Source of the DNA: Marinobacter flavimaris
Lineage (GTDB): Bacteria; Pseudomonadota; Gammaproteobacteria; Pseudomonadales; Oleiphilaceae
Assembly: GCF_002933295.1 (NCBI RefSeq)
Contig: NZ_PSSW01000003.1
Span: 434,001-498,000 of the forward strand
Length of the DNA: 64,000 nt
Reading direction: 5' to 3'
In this document: positions 54,712-63,579 of the stretch, in pieces
How positions within the stretch are numbered: position 1 is the stretch's first letter
Layout of the letters: the number at the start of each line of letters is the position of its first letter
The notes under the pieces: model-generated
The model's input: the letters and a program-made list of their open reading frames with translations, nothing else
Told to the model about the DNA's origin: nothing
Databases searched by the model: none
Translations under genes and position numbers: made by a program

Positions 54712-55056
54712 CTAGCTTGAAGCAGGCTCCAGTGCACTCTCACCGGTTTCGCTGTCCTCGATACGAACAGCCCGAACCAGGCGGGATACAAGTACCTTGC
54801 CGTCACCCGGGTGCCCATCCTGGGTTCTGCCCGTTCTGACAATGAGTTCCACAACTTCACCAGCGACATCATCGGTCGCTACGTCTACTTCCAGCTTGAC
54901 CATCTTCACTTTCTCCAGAGGCGACTCATCGCCGACCAGATGACCAAATTCGCTGAGAGGCACGACAGCAATGCTTGTCACGCCCTTGACTCTGGCCAGA
55001 GCATCAACCACATGCTCTGCCATAACCTCTCTGACATAAGCCTTTATTTCATACAT
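54712..55056 (-). CDS. PII-like protein of the second RND efflux operon
   Basis: The 114-residue protein has the PII fold pattern (MYEIKAYVREVMAEHVVDAL, SIAVVPLSEFGHLVGDES as altered T-loop, KLEVDVATDDVAGEVVELIV). The B-loop-like GDGKVLVSRLVRAVRI follows. It starts 17 bp after the RND pump gene and is the last gene of the operon. PII-like proteins linked to heavy-metal CusA/CzcA pumps are a recognised group (PII-NG). They probably tune the pump, but the ligand is unknown. It is clearly different in sequence from the PII-like protein at 38713. Confidence 0.85.
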   Translation of the reverse strand: MYEIKAYVREVMAEHVVDALARVKGVTSIAVVPLSEFGHLVGDESPLEKVKMVKLEVDVATDDVAGEVVELIVRTGRTQDGHPGDGKVLVSRLVRAVRIEDSETGESALEPASS

Positions 55057-55073
55057 AAGCCTTCTCCTGCCTA

Positions 55074-58000
55074 TCAGACTTCAACGTCACGACGTTCGGA
55101 TGCAAACCACTGATACACGCTGGGCAACACTACCAACGTCAGCAACGTTGACGTGATCAGACCGCCAACCACAACCGTTGCCAGTGGCCGTTGGACATTA
55201 GAGCCAATGCCATCGGCCAGCAGCAGGGGAATCAGCCCCAGAATAGCCACAGAGGCGGTCATCAGAACCGGCCGCAAACGGCGTTGAGCACCCAACTTGA
55301 CTGCTTCAATGACTTCGTAGCCTTCGTCCCGCAACTGATTGATGTAGCTCACCATCACCACACCGTTCAGTACGGCTACGCCGAACACCGCGATGAATCC
55401 CACGGCAGCGGGCACAGAGAGGTAAAGCCCCGTCACAAACAGCGCGACAATGCCACCAGTAACCGCAAAGGGCACATTCATGAAGATCAGCGCCGCATAG
55501 CGAAGACTACTGAATGCCGAAAAGAGAAGCAGGAAAATAAGCGCCAGGGTAATGGGCACAACGATCGCCAGCCGCGCCATGGCCCTTTCCTGGTTCTCAA
55601 ACTGACCGCCGAACTCCACGAAATACCCCGGCGGCATGTCCACTTGCTCCTCGATCCGCTTGCGCAAATCCTGAACAACACCGCCCATATCGCGACCACG
55701 TACGTTCATCTGCACGTACTGTCGCCGACTGGCATTGGAGCGCGAAATTTTCTTGGGGCCAGCGTACATTTCAACATCGGCCACCCGTGAAAGCGGGATG
55801 AGCTCGCCACTATTACCCCGGAGGGGAAGCTTTCTGATTTCATCGATGGACCCGCGATAGGACTCTTGCAGCCGGGCGAAGATCTCAAATCGCCGGACAC
55901 CGTCGAAGACCAGCCCCGCGCCTTTACCGCCAATCCCGGTTTCGACCGTACTCATCAGGTTATCAATGCTGATGCCAAACTGCGCCAGCACTTCACGGTC
56001 GGGGCGAATAACGATCTGTTTTTTACCTGCGCTCTGCTGAGCGCGCACATCCGTTGCCCCCGGCACATCATTCGCCAGGGCCGCCACTTCCTTGCCGATC
56101 CGGCCCAACTCGTCGAGGTCGTCGCCGAAAATGCTGGCAACCAGTTGCGCCTGAACGCCTGAGAGGAGTTCGTCGGTTCTGAGCTGAATCGGTTGTGACA
56201 GATTGTTGGCAAGCCCGGGAACCCGCTCATCCAAAGACTCCGCAATCCGGCTCTGAAGGTCCTCATAGCTCACATCTTCTCGCCACTGATCCAGAGGCTT
56301 CAGATTGACGAGCGTCGCGACAACGTTCACGGGTTCAGGATCACCGCCCACCTCGGCACGACCGATCCTGGCATAGGTGCCGGTGACCTCTGGAAATTCA
56401 TCGACAACGGACTGAATCCGTTTGCCATACTTGATGGCGGATTCAAGACTGGCTCCAGGAGGCAGTGTCGAGCGAATCTGGAACGTGCCTTCCCTGAGCG
56501 TGGGCACGAACTCGCTCCCGAGATAGGGAAACAGCAGGAGACTGCCGGCAAAGGCAATGACGGCCACGCCCATTACAATTTTAGGGGCTTTGACGACAGT
56601 ATTCACCACCGGCTTGTATAGCCGGTTCAGGAACAGAACCAGCTTCGGCTCTTTGTGTTGTCCACCCATCTTGAATGACAGCGAGGCCAGAACCGGCACC
56701 AACGTCAACGCGAGTAACAGCGCACCGATCAACGCAAAACTGATGGTGTAGGCCATGGGCGAAAACAGCTTGCCCTCAACGCCCTGCAGCGTAAACAGCG
56801 GCAGAAAAACGATAATAATGATGCCAATGGCAAACACAATCGGACGAGCCACTTCCCGGGCAGATTCACCTACAAGCCTCAGAACACTGACCTTTTCCTC
56901 TGATCGTTCTTCCAGATGTCGGAAGATGTTCTCTATCATCACAACGGCGCCGTCCACCATCATACCGATGCCGATAGCCAGCCCCCCCAGACTCATCAGA
57001 TTGGCGGACAGGCCCGAAATCCGCATCGCAATGAATGCGAAAAGCACAGACAACGGCAAGGTCGCCACCACGATCAGTGTGGAACGTATATTTCCGAGGA
57101 ACAGATAGAGGAACACCAGCACCAGAACCGAGCCCTCAAGTAATGCTTTCTCGACAGTGCCTATGGCCTTGCCCACCAACTCCGCCTGGGAGTAATAAGC
57201 CTCTATTTTCAGCCCTTCGGGAAGTGACTTGTTCAGATCATCGATTTTTGCGTTGACGTCCTCGAGTACCTGACTGGTGTTGGTTCCGATCAGCTTCATC
57301 ACGTAGCCGCCCACGGACTCCTCGCCCGAGGACACCTCCGCGCCGCGGCGAATTGCCGGTCCAAGGCTAACCTCTGCCACATCCCTGACATAAATAGGAG
57401 ACTCTCCCTCACTCTTGGACACAATGATGTTCTGGATGTCCTCGATGCCCTCGGTACCTGAATTAACCCAACCGTAGCCGCGAACTATATACTCTTCACC
57501 TCCTCGCGTAATGAAAGAGGCGCCGACGTTCCGATTATTCTGGGTGAGGGCGCCGCGAACGTCAGACACTGTCAGGTTCCTTGCCTGAAGCTTCTGCGCA
57601 TCGATATTGACCTGATACTGTTTTACCTCGCCGCCGATGGACAGCACACCGGTTACACCCGGAACGGTTCTGAGCTGGGGCTTGACAATCCAGTCCTGGA
57701 TCGTGCGGATTTCCTGCAGGCTGTATTGATCCTTATCCTCAGCTTCCAGGGAATACATCAGGATGCGCCCAAGACCGCTCGCTATGGGCCCGAGTTCCGG
57801 CTGCCCCATCCCTTCGGGAATCTGGCGCTTGGCCTCGGAAAGCCGTTCGTTTACCAGCCGCCTGGCGAAGTAGATATCGGTGCCATCTTCGAAATAGATG
57901 GTCACCCGCGACAACCCGAAAATCGACGTGCTCTGCACTTTTTCCAGCTTGGGAATTCCATACATGCTGATCTCAACGGGATAGGAAATCAGCGTTTCGA

Positions 58001-58181
58001 TATCAACCGGCGACAGACCAGGACTGGTGGTAAACACCTGAACCATGGTCGGCGTCGCGTCCGGAAACGCATCCACCGGCAGTTTTTGAAATGAAAATAC
58101 GCCGGCAACGATCACGGCGATAGCAAAAACAAGCGTCATCAGACGATTGTTCAGCGCATAATTCACAATTGCGTTGATCAT
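55074..58181 (-). CDS. Heavy-metal RND efflux pump, copy 2
   Basis: The 1035-residue protein is a full HME-RND pump. It has FPDATPTMVQVFTTSPGLSP, GTDIYFARRLVNERLSEAKR, TM4 GLAIGIGMMVDGAVVMIEN and the C-terminal GVAVLNGVVMVSYINQLRD. Between TM4 and the following helix it has only a short charged loop (FRHLEERSEEK), without the His/Asp insertion of the first pump. The TM4 sequence lacks the Asp of the Czc DFG motif, pointing away from classical CzcA. Third gene of the operon tolC-like, membrane-fusion protein, pump, PII-like protein. Confidence 0.9.
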   Translation of the reverse strand: MINAIVNYALNNRLMTLVFAIAVIVAGVFSFQKLPVDAFPDATPTMVQVFTTSPGLSPVDIETLISYPVEISMYGIPKLEKVQSTSIFGLSRVTIYFEDGTDIYFARRLVNERLSEAKRQIPEGMGQPELGPIASGLGRILMYSLEAEDKDQYSLQEIRTIQDWIVKPQLRTVPGVTGVLSIGGEVKQYQVNIDAQKLQARNLTVSDVRGALTQNNRNVGASFITRGGEEYIVRGYGWVNSGTEGIEDIQNIIVSKSEGESPIYVRDVAEVSLGPAIRRGAEVSSGEESVGGYVMKLIGTNTSQVLEDVNAKIDDLNKSLPEGLKIEAYYSQAELVGKAIGTVEKALLEGSVLVLVFLYLFLGNIRSTLIVVATLPLSVLFAFIAMRISGLSANLMSLGGLAIGIGMMVDGAVVMIENIFRHLEERSEEKVSVLRLVGESAREVARPIVFAIGIIIIVFLPLFTLQGVEGKLFSPMAYTISFALIGALLLALTLVPVLASLSFKMGGQHKEPKLVLFLNRLYKPVVNTVVKAPKIVMGVAVIAFAGSLLLFPYLGSEFVPTLREGTFQIRSTLPPGASLESAIKYGKRIQSVVDEFPEVTGTYARIGRAEVGGDPEPVNVVATLVNLKPLDQWREDVSYEDLQSRIAESLDERVPGLANNLSQPIQLRTDELLSGVQAQLVASIFGDDLDELGRIGKEVAALANDVPGATDVRAQQSAGKKQIVIRPDREVLAQFGISIDNLMSTVETGIGGKGAGLVFDGVRRFEIFARLQESYRGSIDEIRKLPLRGNSGELIPLSRVADVEMYAGPKKISRSNASRRQYVQMNVRGRDMGGVVQDLRKRIEEQVDMPPGYFVEFGGQFENQERAMARLAIVVPITLALIFLLLFSAFSSLRYAALIFMNVPFAVTGGIVALFVTGLYLSVPAAVGFIAVFGVAVLNGVVMVSYINQLRDEGYEVIEAVKLGAQRRLRPVLMTASVAILGLIPLLLADGIGSNVQRPLATVVVGGLITSTLLTLVVLPSVYQWFASERRDVEV

Positions 58182-58195
58182 GCTCCCCCCGGGGT

Positions 58196-59380
58196 TTAGT
58201 GTCCGTGAGCGGCGCTGCGGCCACTGGCGGTAATGGCCGACATCAGATCAAAAGCGCCTACTGAAACCACTTCCGTGTTTGCGCTAATGCCGGACTTGAT
58301 CTCGATCCAGTCGTTTGCCTCCTTGCCAAGCGTGACGGGAACCGCCTTGTAAGCCCCTTTCTCATCGCCCGGAACAAACACAACGGAGTCATCGCCAATG
58401 GTTTGAACCGCATCATCCGGAACCAGCGGCAGTGAGGCCTCCGATTCCGTCATGATTCTGGCCGTGGCATAGGTATTCGGGCGAAGGTCGCCTCTGGGAG
58501 ACTCCAGCACAACGCGAACCGGGATGGTGCGGGTCTTTTCATCGAGCATGCTCGACACCCAGGATACCTGCCCACTGTGAAACCGGTCAGAACTTGAATC
58601 CCTGGAGGAAATCTGAACCTCGTCTCCCGTTGAAATCTGGTCAATATCGGATTCGGACACCTGAAGAATGGCCCACAACACCGAGGCATCCGCCACGATG
58701 AAAGGCGTATCCGACGGACTCAGCGTTTGCCCCAGACGAACATGCATCTGCTCGACACGCCCCTCAATGGGTGAGCGGAGCGCGTATTGCGCCAGCCCCC
58801 CACTGTCACCTGACGACTCGCTGCCGTAAACCGCCAGTTGTTCCCGCACGGAATCGTACTCCGCTTTTGTTTCAAGAAAGGCAGCCTTGGCATCCAGGAA
58901 CTCTTCTTCACTGGAAATACCCTGTCCCTGCAACTCCCTTTCACGATTGTAGTCAGACTCGGCCGCTTCTTTGCGGGCCTCCAGCGAGATTAACCGGGAG
59001 CGAATCCGGGCCAGCTCCACACTGTTCAGGGTTGCCAGTAACTGCCCCTTATTGACACGATCCCCCAGATCAACCGCCAACCCTGTCAGTTTTCCCTCCA
59101 GCAGCGGACCAACCTCGGCCACGCGGTCCGGCACATACTGAATCTCGGCAGGTGCCGTAACAATTGCGCCAGCGCGCCCCTTGGCAGCCGCCACAGTCTG
59201 AATCGACAGTAACTCTGTCTGCTCCGGCGTCAGATGGATCTGGCGGGACTGGTTTTCCTCTCCGGCATGCTCGGCTTCTTCATTTTCGTGCTGGTCACCC
59301 TCGGCTTCTCCGGCAGCGTATGCCTGCTGCAAGCTCAGAGCGCCGACAACTATTAACAGTATCTTCAGATTGCGAATCAT
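58196..59380 (-). CDS. Membrane-fusion protein of second RND system
   Basis: The 394-residue adaptor has a signal peptide (LLIVVGALSLQQAYAAGEA) and a short His/Glu-rich stretch (EGDQHENEEAEHAGEENQ). The lipoyl domain has VGPLLEGKLTGLAVDLGDRV and the hairpin RIRSRLISLEARKEAAESDY. The barrel region follows (RTIPVRVVLESPRGDLRPNT). The C-terminus ends in SAAHGH. It couples the pump at 55074 to the TolC-like factor at 59444. Confidence 0.9.
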   Translation of the reverse strand: MIRNLKILLIVVGALSLQQAYAAGEAEGDQHENEEAEHAGEENQSRQIHLTPEQTELLSIQTVAAAKGRAGAIVTAPAEIQYVPDRVAEVGPLLEGKLTGLAVDLGDRVNKGQLLATLNSVELARIRSRLISLEARKEAAESDYNRERELQGQGISSEEEFLDAKAAFLETKAEYDSVREQLAVYGSESSGDSGGLAQYALRSPIEGRVEQMHVRLGQTLSPSDTPFIVADASVLWAILQVSESDIDQISTGDEVQISSRDSSSDRFHSGQVSWVSSMLDEKTRTIPVRVVLESPRGDLRPNTYATARIMTESEASLPLVPDDAVQTIGDDSVVFVPGDEKGAYKAVPVTLGKEANDWIEIKSGISANTEVVSVGAFDLMSAITASGRSAAHGH

Positions 59381-59443
59381 TCATTCACCCTCAATATTTA
59401 GAGAACGGTACTAAGAGAACGGTCAATTTTGAGTTTCATACCC

Positions 59444-60745
59444 TCAGGAACCGGCTGACATCGACAGAGCACCTCCTGTGCTTATCTCCAGCGCCCGGAC
59501 GGCATCGATATAATCATTCTGCGCCTGAACGTATTCCTGCCTTACCGACAGGAGATTGTCCTGTGCCGCCAGAACATCCGAGGCACCGACCTTGCCCGCC
59601 CGAAGTGCTTTCTGCATCAACTGTAATGTTTCCTCTGAACGCTCCAGGATCGACTCGTTCATCTGGCGCAGCCGAACGGCGGTGGATTCGTACCGGGCCA
59701 CAGCTGACACAACCTGACGCTCTGTAGCCAGGCGCAAGGCCTCTGCCTCAAGCTCGGAGGTTTTCAGCCGCGCAGCAGCTTGTCTCTGCTCACCGGAATA
59801 ATCATGAAAAACGGTCAAAGGCATCGACACCCCTGCACCGAAAAGGTTGGAGCCTTCCTCACGATCATAAAATCCGAAGACTTTCAGATTTGGAATCGTC
59901 AGGCTTTTCGCAACTTCAAGGCCAGATTCATCCGCTGCAATTCTGGCGGCCGCCGCTTTCAGGTCCGCTCTCTGACTCTGTGCCATCTCGACAAGCTGGC
60001 TGGTCGGAGGCAGGTCTTCGAGCGTCACATCAAGCTCGCCGGTCACCCCAACGGCATCGGAGGGGGACACCCCGAGCACTTCGGTAAGGTCAATTTTTGA
60101 TTGCTCGAGCTTTTGTTCCGCCGAGGCTTTTTGATTCCGGGCCCTGGCAAGCCCAATGACTGCGGTATTGAGATCAATCCGGGTTTGTTTACCCTGTTTT
60201 ACGGACATTTCAACCAGGTCTTTGGTGCGTTGCATAAGTTCAACAGCACGGGTTGCGGTTTCCAACTCTTTCTGAGCCAGCAGTATCCGGAAATAGGCGG
60301 CCCGCACCCGCGCCTTGGTGGCTACCTTCAGGTATTCAAGCTCCTGTTGCCGGGACGTGAGATTACTCCGGGCACGCGACTGCCCAAGGTCGCCGCGATT
60401 ACCCATCCAGATCTCCTGAGTAACCCTCACCCCATATTCCAGGGACTCGTCGGCCTGATCCGGGGTCTGACGGGCCCCCAACTCCAACTCTGGATTGCTC
60501 GGCGCCCAGCGGCTGGCATGATCAAGCTGTCCCTGCTGTATCGAGACCGCGGCCCGCCTCAAAGCCAATACCGGGCTATTCTCGAAAGCCATCACCATGG
60601 CCTGGTTCAGGGAAACAGCCTGGCTGGCTTTGGCCTGCTGATATTCTTTCAGCGACACACTCTCTTTTGCCTGGGCCGACACCATAGGAGAGACGGCCAA
60701 GGCTCCCGGAACTATCATCGCGCACAACAACAATCGTTTGTTCAT
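59444..60745 (-). CDS. Outer-membrane efflux factor of second RND system
   Basis: The 433-residue TolC/CzcC-type protein has a signal peptide (LLLCAMIVPGALAVSPMVSAQ) and paired helical repeats. Examples are NQAMVMAFENSPVLALRRAA, RVRAAYFRILLAQKELETAT, FGAGVSMPLTVFHDYSGEQR and LRAGKVGASDVLAAQDNLL. First gene of the operon 60745-54712; the stop-to-start distance to the membrane-fusion protein gene is 63 bp. No TTCAGK box was found in the 200 bp upstream, unlike at the copper promoters. Confidence 0.9.
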   Translation of the reverse strand: MNKRLLLCAMIVPGALAVSPMVSAQAKESVSLKEYQQAKASQAVSLNQAMVMAFENSPVLALRRAAVSIQQGQLDHASRWAPSNPELELGARQTPDQADESLEYGVRVTQEIWMGNRGDLGQSRARSNLTSRQQELEYLKVATKARVRAAYFRILLAQKELETATRAVELMQRTKDLVEMSVKQGKQTRIDLNTAVIGLARARNQKASAEQKLEQSKIDLTEVLGVSPSDAVGVTGELDVTLEDLPPTSQLVEMAQSQRADLKAAAARIAADESGLEVAKSLTIPNLKVFGFYDREEGSNLFGAGVSMPLTVFHDYSGEQRQAAARLKTSELEAEALRLATERQVVSAVARYESTAVRLRQMNESILERSEETLQLMQKALRAGKVGASDVLAAQDNLLSVRQEYVQAQNDYIDAVRALEISTGGALSMSAGS

Positions 60746-60960
60746 TCAGTATCATCCTGGCTGTTTGACTGAGGTCAGTGAGTCAGCATTTTTGCGTGGG
60801 AATCTGGAACGACCTTACAGACAAACCTTTAATACAGTTTGAAATTCAGGCACCGGATAAGAAATGAGCTTTGGCGGCAGGGGGGGGGCAGAGGTAAGGG
60901 CGAGGATGTCGAGTCACCGGGCGTCAAGGCAGGCGCACGATGGTGGGTTCTTGCATGATA

Positions 60961-60998
60961 AATAAAAACCGGCCCGTCATTTGGGCCGGCTTTTTATT
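60961..60998. terminator. Bidirectional terminator between 60745 and 61032
   Basis: CCGGCCC (60969-60975) pairs with GGGCCGG (60983-60989) around a GTCATTT loop. A-rich sequence (AATAAAAA) on the left and TTTTTATT on the right let it work for both strands. It ends the TorF-type porin transcript on the minus strand. Confidence 0.85.
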
Positions 60999-61031
60999 CT
61001 GGATCCGAATTGCTTGTGATCACTTGGCCGA

Positions 61032-61760
61032 TCAGAAACTCCTGCTCCAACCCAGCCAGAACTTCGGATCATCCGAGTTGACAGAGCCAAGCGCGTCGGT
61101 TGACTCAATGTCCGCGTACTCCACGTTAACACTGAAAGAACCGAAGTTTCCCGCATCCTTTGTAACGTTGGCGGCGACGTGTGAATAACTTGCCTCGCCG
61201 ACAGAAGCCTTGCCGTCATCAGCGAAGTCGTAATAGCCAAGCGTCACACCGGCACTGTAGCTGTCCTCCAGAGGCACCCCAACAGAGGCGTAGTAATAGG
61301 CATCCCCCTGCACGAACACCCCATCACCACTGGTGTCGCTGTTGATCGTGTAGGCCAGGCCGATGGCCGCAATGCCATAACTGATCTCGCCGTACAGTTC
61401 GCCGAAGTCGATGGAGTCCGGCGCGTCAGGATACGCATAATAAATGTACCCAACGTCATAACCCAGTTCTTCCACAGAGCCGGAGAATCCGGCATAAAGA
61501 TCAAGCTCATAGCTGGTGCCGTCACCAAAATCGACATTGGAACCCCAACCACCGGCGTAGAAGCCCGACGCATGCTCATAATCCAACCCTCCCTGGACAG
61601 CCGCAGCCCCGTCTGTCTGGGTGACGCCCCGGAACAGATAGTTGCTGCTGGCGCTCACATTTGAGCTGACGTCAGCGCTAACAATGGCGGGCGCAGCCTG
61701 AAGTGCTGCAAGCAAAGTGATACTGATAAATCCGGATTTGGTGAAAAACTGCTTCTTCAT
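61032..61760 (-). CDS. TorF-family putative porin
   Basis: Starting at ATG 61760 (MKKQFFTKSGF) the protein has 242 residues with a signal peptide ending at AAPAIVSADV. The start of the mature barrel, SSNVSASSNYLFRGVTQTD and GGLDYEHASGFYAGGWGSNV, followed by YELDLYAGFSG, is diagnostic for the TIGR02001/Gcw_chp group. The last residue is Phe. The function is not well known; it is predicted to form an outer-membrane channel. A longer frame to 61820 is open, but its extra residues do not belong to a signal peptide. Confidence 0.88.
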   Translation of the reverse strand: MKKQFFTKSGFISITLLAALQAAPAIVSADVSSNVSASSNYLFRGVTQTDGAAAVQGGLDYEHASGFYAGGWGSNVDFGDGTSYELDLYAGFSGSVEELGYDVGYIYYAYPDAPDSIDFGELYGEISYGIAAIGLAYTINSDTSGDGVFVQGDAYYYASVGVPLEDSYSAGVTLGYYDFADDGKASVGEASYSHVAANVTKDAGNFGSFSVNVEYADIESTDALGSVNSDDPKFWLGWSRSF

Positions 61761-61956
61761 AATGGATACCTTCGGTTGGGTTTCATTGCTCCAAATATGA
61801 TTTAGCAAAAGTCTTGCCACATCTTATTTATTCTTGTTTATCATTATTATAGAGACAAATCGGCACATTCTGAGCTTGCCCCCGAAAAACGACCCAACAC
61901 CTAGCGCCCCAGAACCTGTCACCGGCCCGGACCAGCGCCCTGTTTTGATGCATTCT

Positions 61957-61973
61957 CTGTAACCATTCTGTAA
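61957..61973 (+). promoter_or_regulatory. PhoB-like box upstream of OprP/O-type porin
   Basis: CTGTAA at 61957-61962 and CTGTAA at 61968-61973 repeat with the 11-bp period of Pho boxes (consensus CTGTCAT-N4-CTGTCAT). A TAGACT -10-like hexamer starts at 61985, about 11 bp after the box, as in PhoB-activated promoters that lack a -35. It therefore predicts phosphate-starvation control of the porin. Confidence 0.7.
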
Positions 61974-62040
61974 TCTTTGCCAAATAGACTTTAATGGCGC
62001 TTCAACACACACAAGCAAACCGAAAAAGGTGAGACAGATC

Positions 62041-63126
62041 ATGAGCAAGAAATATTTGGGCTTGGCTTTGGCGATTTCTGCCGCTTCTGCTGCACAGGCC
62101 GGAAACGTTACGACCAGCGGCGAAGACCTTGTGATCGATACCGACAGCGGTATCAAAGTGAAAGTGTCGGATAACTCTGCGTCTTTTCAGCTCGGCGGGC
62201 GCATTCAGTGGGATTACGACGCCACGCAGTCTGACGACAACGGTGTTGACACTACCGATTTCGATGTGCGCCGGGCACGCCTCTACGCCAAGGGCCACTT
62301 TGGCGACTGGGCGTACAAGACCCAGTTCAACGTCGCTGAAAGTGATGGCGCCGACGGCGGTACTGCTGAAGACCTGTACATTCGTTACATGGGATTTGGC
62401 TCAGCTGCAACCGTGACTATCGGTAAACAGAAAGAGCCATTCGGCCTGGAAGAATTAACGAGCTCAAAAGACATCTCAGCGCTTGAGCGATCTGCCATGA
62501 CCGAGCGTTATGCCCCCGGTCGCAGCGGCGGCATCCAGCTCAGCGGCAAAGGCAGCAACTGGACCTACGGTATCGGCTACTTCGAGGCAGGCGGCAATGG
62601 CAGCGACGATTTCAATAACACGGCAGTAACCGCACGGGGCACGGTTGCACCGATTCAAACGAACAATATGGTTGTTCATCTTGGTGCGGGTTATACCACG
62701 CGTGATGCCGACACTCAGGCCGATGAGGTCGATACGTTTAATCTGGAGCTCGCCGGCGCTTCCGGGCCCTTCCATGCCCAGGCCGAATATTTCGATTCCG
62801 AGGAAGGCCAGGTGGATGTTGATGGTTATTACGTACAGCTTGGTTGGGTTGTCACCGGCGAAAGCCGTCCTTACAAGGCTGGGGCGTTCAAGCGAGTGAA
62901 ACCGTCATCGCCCAAAGGAGCCTGGGAAGTTGTTGCCCGTTTTGAAGATGGCGACGGAAAATACAGTGACGTGGGGCTGGCCACGACCGACGGTGAGCAA
63001 ACAACACTGGGCGTTAACTATTACGCCAACAAGAATGTTCGACTTGGAATGAGCTACATGGATGGCGAAGAAGCCAATGGCGCTAGCGGAGATGAAGTGC
63101 GTGCGAGGTTACAATATGCATTTTGA
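62041..63126 (+). CDS. Phosphate-selective porin, OprO/OprP family
   Basis: The 361-residue protein starts at ATG 62041 (MSKKYLGLALAISAASAAQAG) after AAGGTGAG. The mature part has the family's marks: SFQLGGRIQWDYDA, DVRRARLYAKGHFGDWAYK, TVTIGKQKEPFGLEELTSSK and a C-terminal RARLQYAF. OprP takes up phosphate and OprO pyrophosphate; which of these applies here is not clear. The upstream PhoB-like box agrees with phosphate uptake. A terminator follows. Confidence 0.92.
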   Translation: MSKKYLGLALAISAASAAQAGNVTTSGEDLVIDTDSGIKVKVSDNSASFQLGGRIQWDYDATQSDDNGVDTTDFDVRRARLYAKGHFGDWAYKTQFNVAESDGADGGTAEDLYIRYMGFGSAATVTIGKQKEPFGLEELTSSKDISALERSAMTERYAPGRSGGIQLSGKGSNWTYGIGYFEAGGNGSDDFNNTAVTARGTVAPIQTNNMVVHLGAGYTTRDADTQADEVDTFNLELAGASGPFHAQAEYFDSEEGQVDVDGYYVQLGWVVTGESRPYKAGAFKRVKPSSPKGAWEVVARFEDGDGKYSDVGLATTDGEQTTLGVNYYANKNVRLGMSYMDGEEANGASGDEVRARLQYAF

Positions 63127-63197
63127 CCGCATGGAGGTCGCTTGAATGAGTTTGCGGCTTGATATAGTTCTTGAGAGTTAATGAAATACTCAGGTTT

Positions 63198-63226
63198 TGG
63201 GCAGATATTAATCTGCCCATGCTTTT
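63198..63226 (+). terminator. Terminator after OprP/O-type porin
   Basis: TGGGCAGAT and ATCTGCCCA form a perfect 9-bp stem around ATTA, followed by TGCTTTT. It is immediately followed by a long run of C residues (63229-63253). Confidence 0.75.
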
Positions 63227-63579
63227 GTCTGCCCCCCCCCACCCCGCCCCCCGCTAATAAAGTTCATCTGAGGTTTCTGGTGTACATTGAGGTGGACCCC
63301 ATCAGTTGGACAGCCTGAAGGTGCAGTTAAGCTCTGATCCGGCTGTATTCCTGAAAAAAGGAGGCCCGTATGGACGGCTTTGCGAGACGTATAAGGTGGT
63401 GGCGCGTTGTTCAGCTCTTTTTGCCTGTGAGCCTATGGAGGTACCCCTTGAGAGTCAGGTTCAATCTGACCGATATCAAGGTTGTCGCTGACATTGGCGC
63501 CCTAAACTGAATGAGCGACTTATCGATGAAATATTGACTCCATTCAACCGTTTATGCGGCCGCTGAAGGTACCACTAGG
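63227..63579. other. Spacer with C-tract and IS3-like end
   Basis: The spacer opens with a C-rich run (63231-63252). Around 63289-63312 the DNA reads TGAGGTGGACCCCATCAGTT and continues GGAC, which resembles an end repeat of IS3-family elements; no second copy or transposase is visible. A 46-codon frame with a GGAGG site (ATG 63370, TGA 63508-63510) encodes a basic Trp-rich peptide of unknown meaning. I see no reliable gene. Confidence 0.4.

Noticed and set aside
63289..63312. Complete IS3 element near the right end of the window
   Set aside because: Only one end-like sequence is visible and no transposase frame is present.
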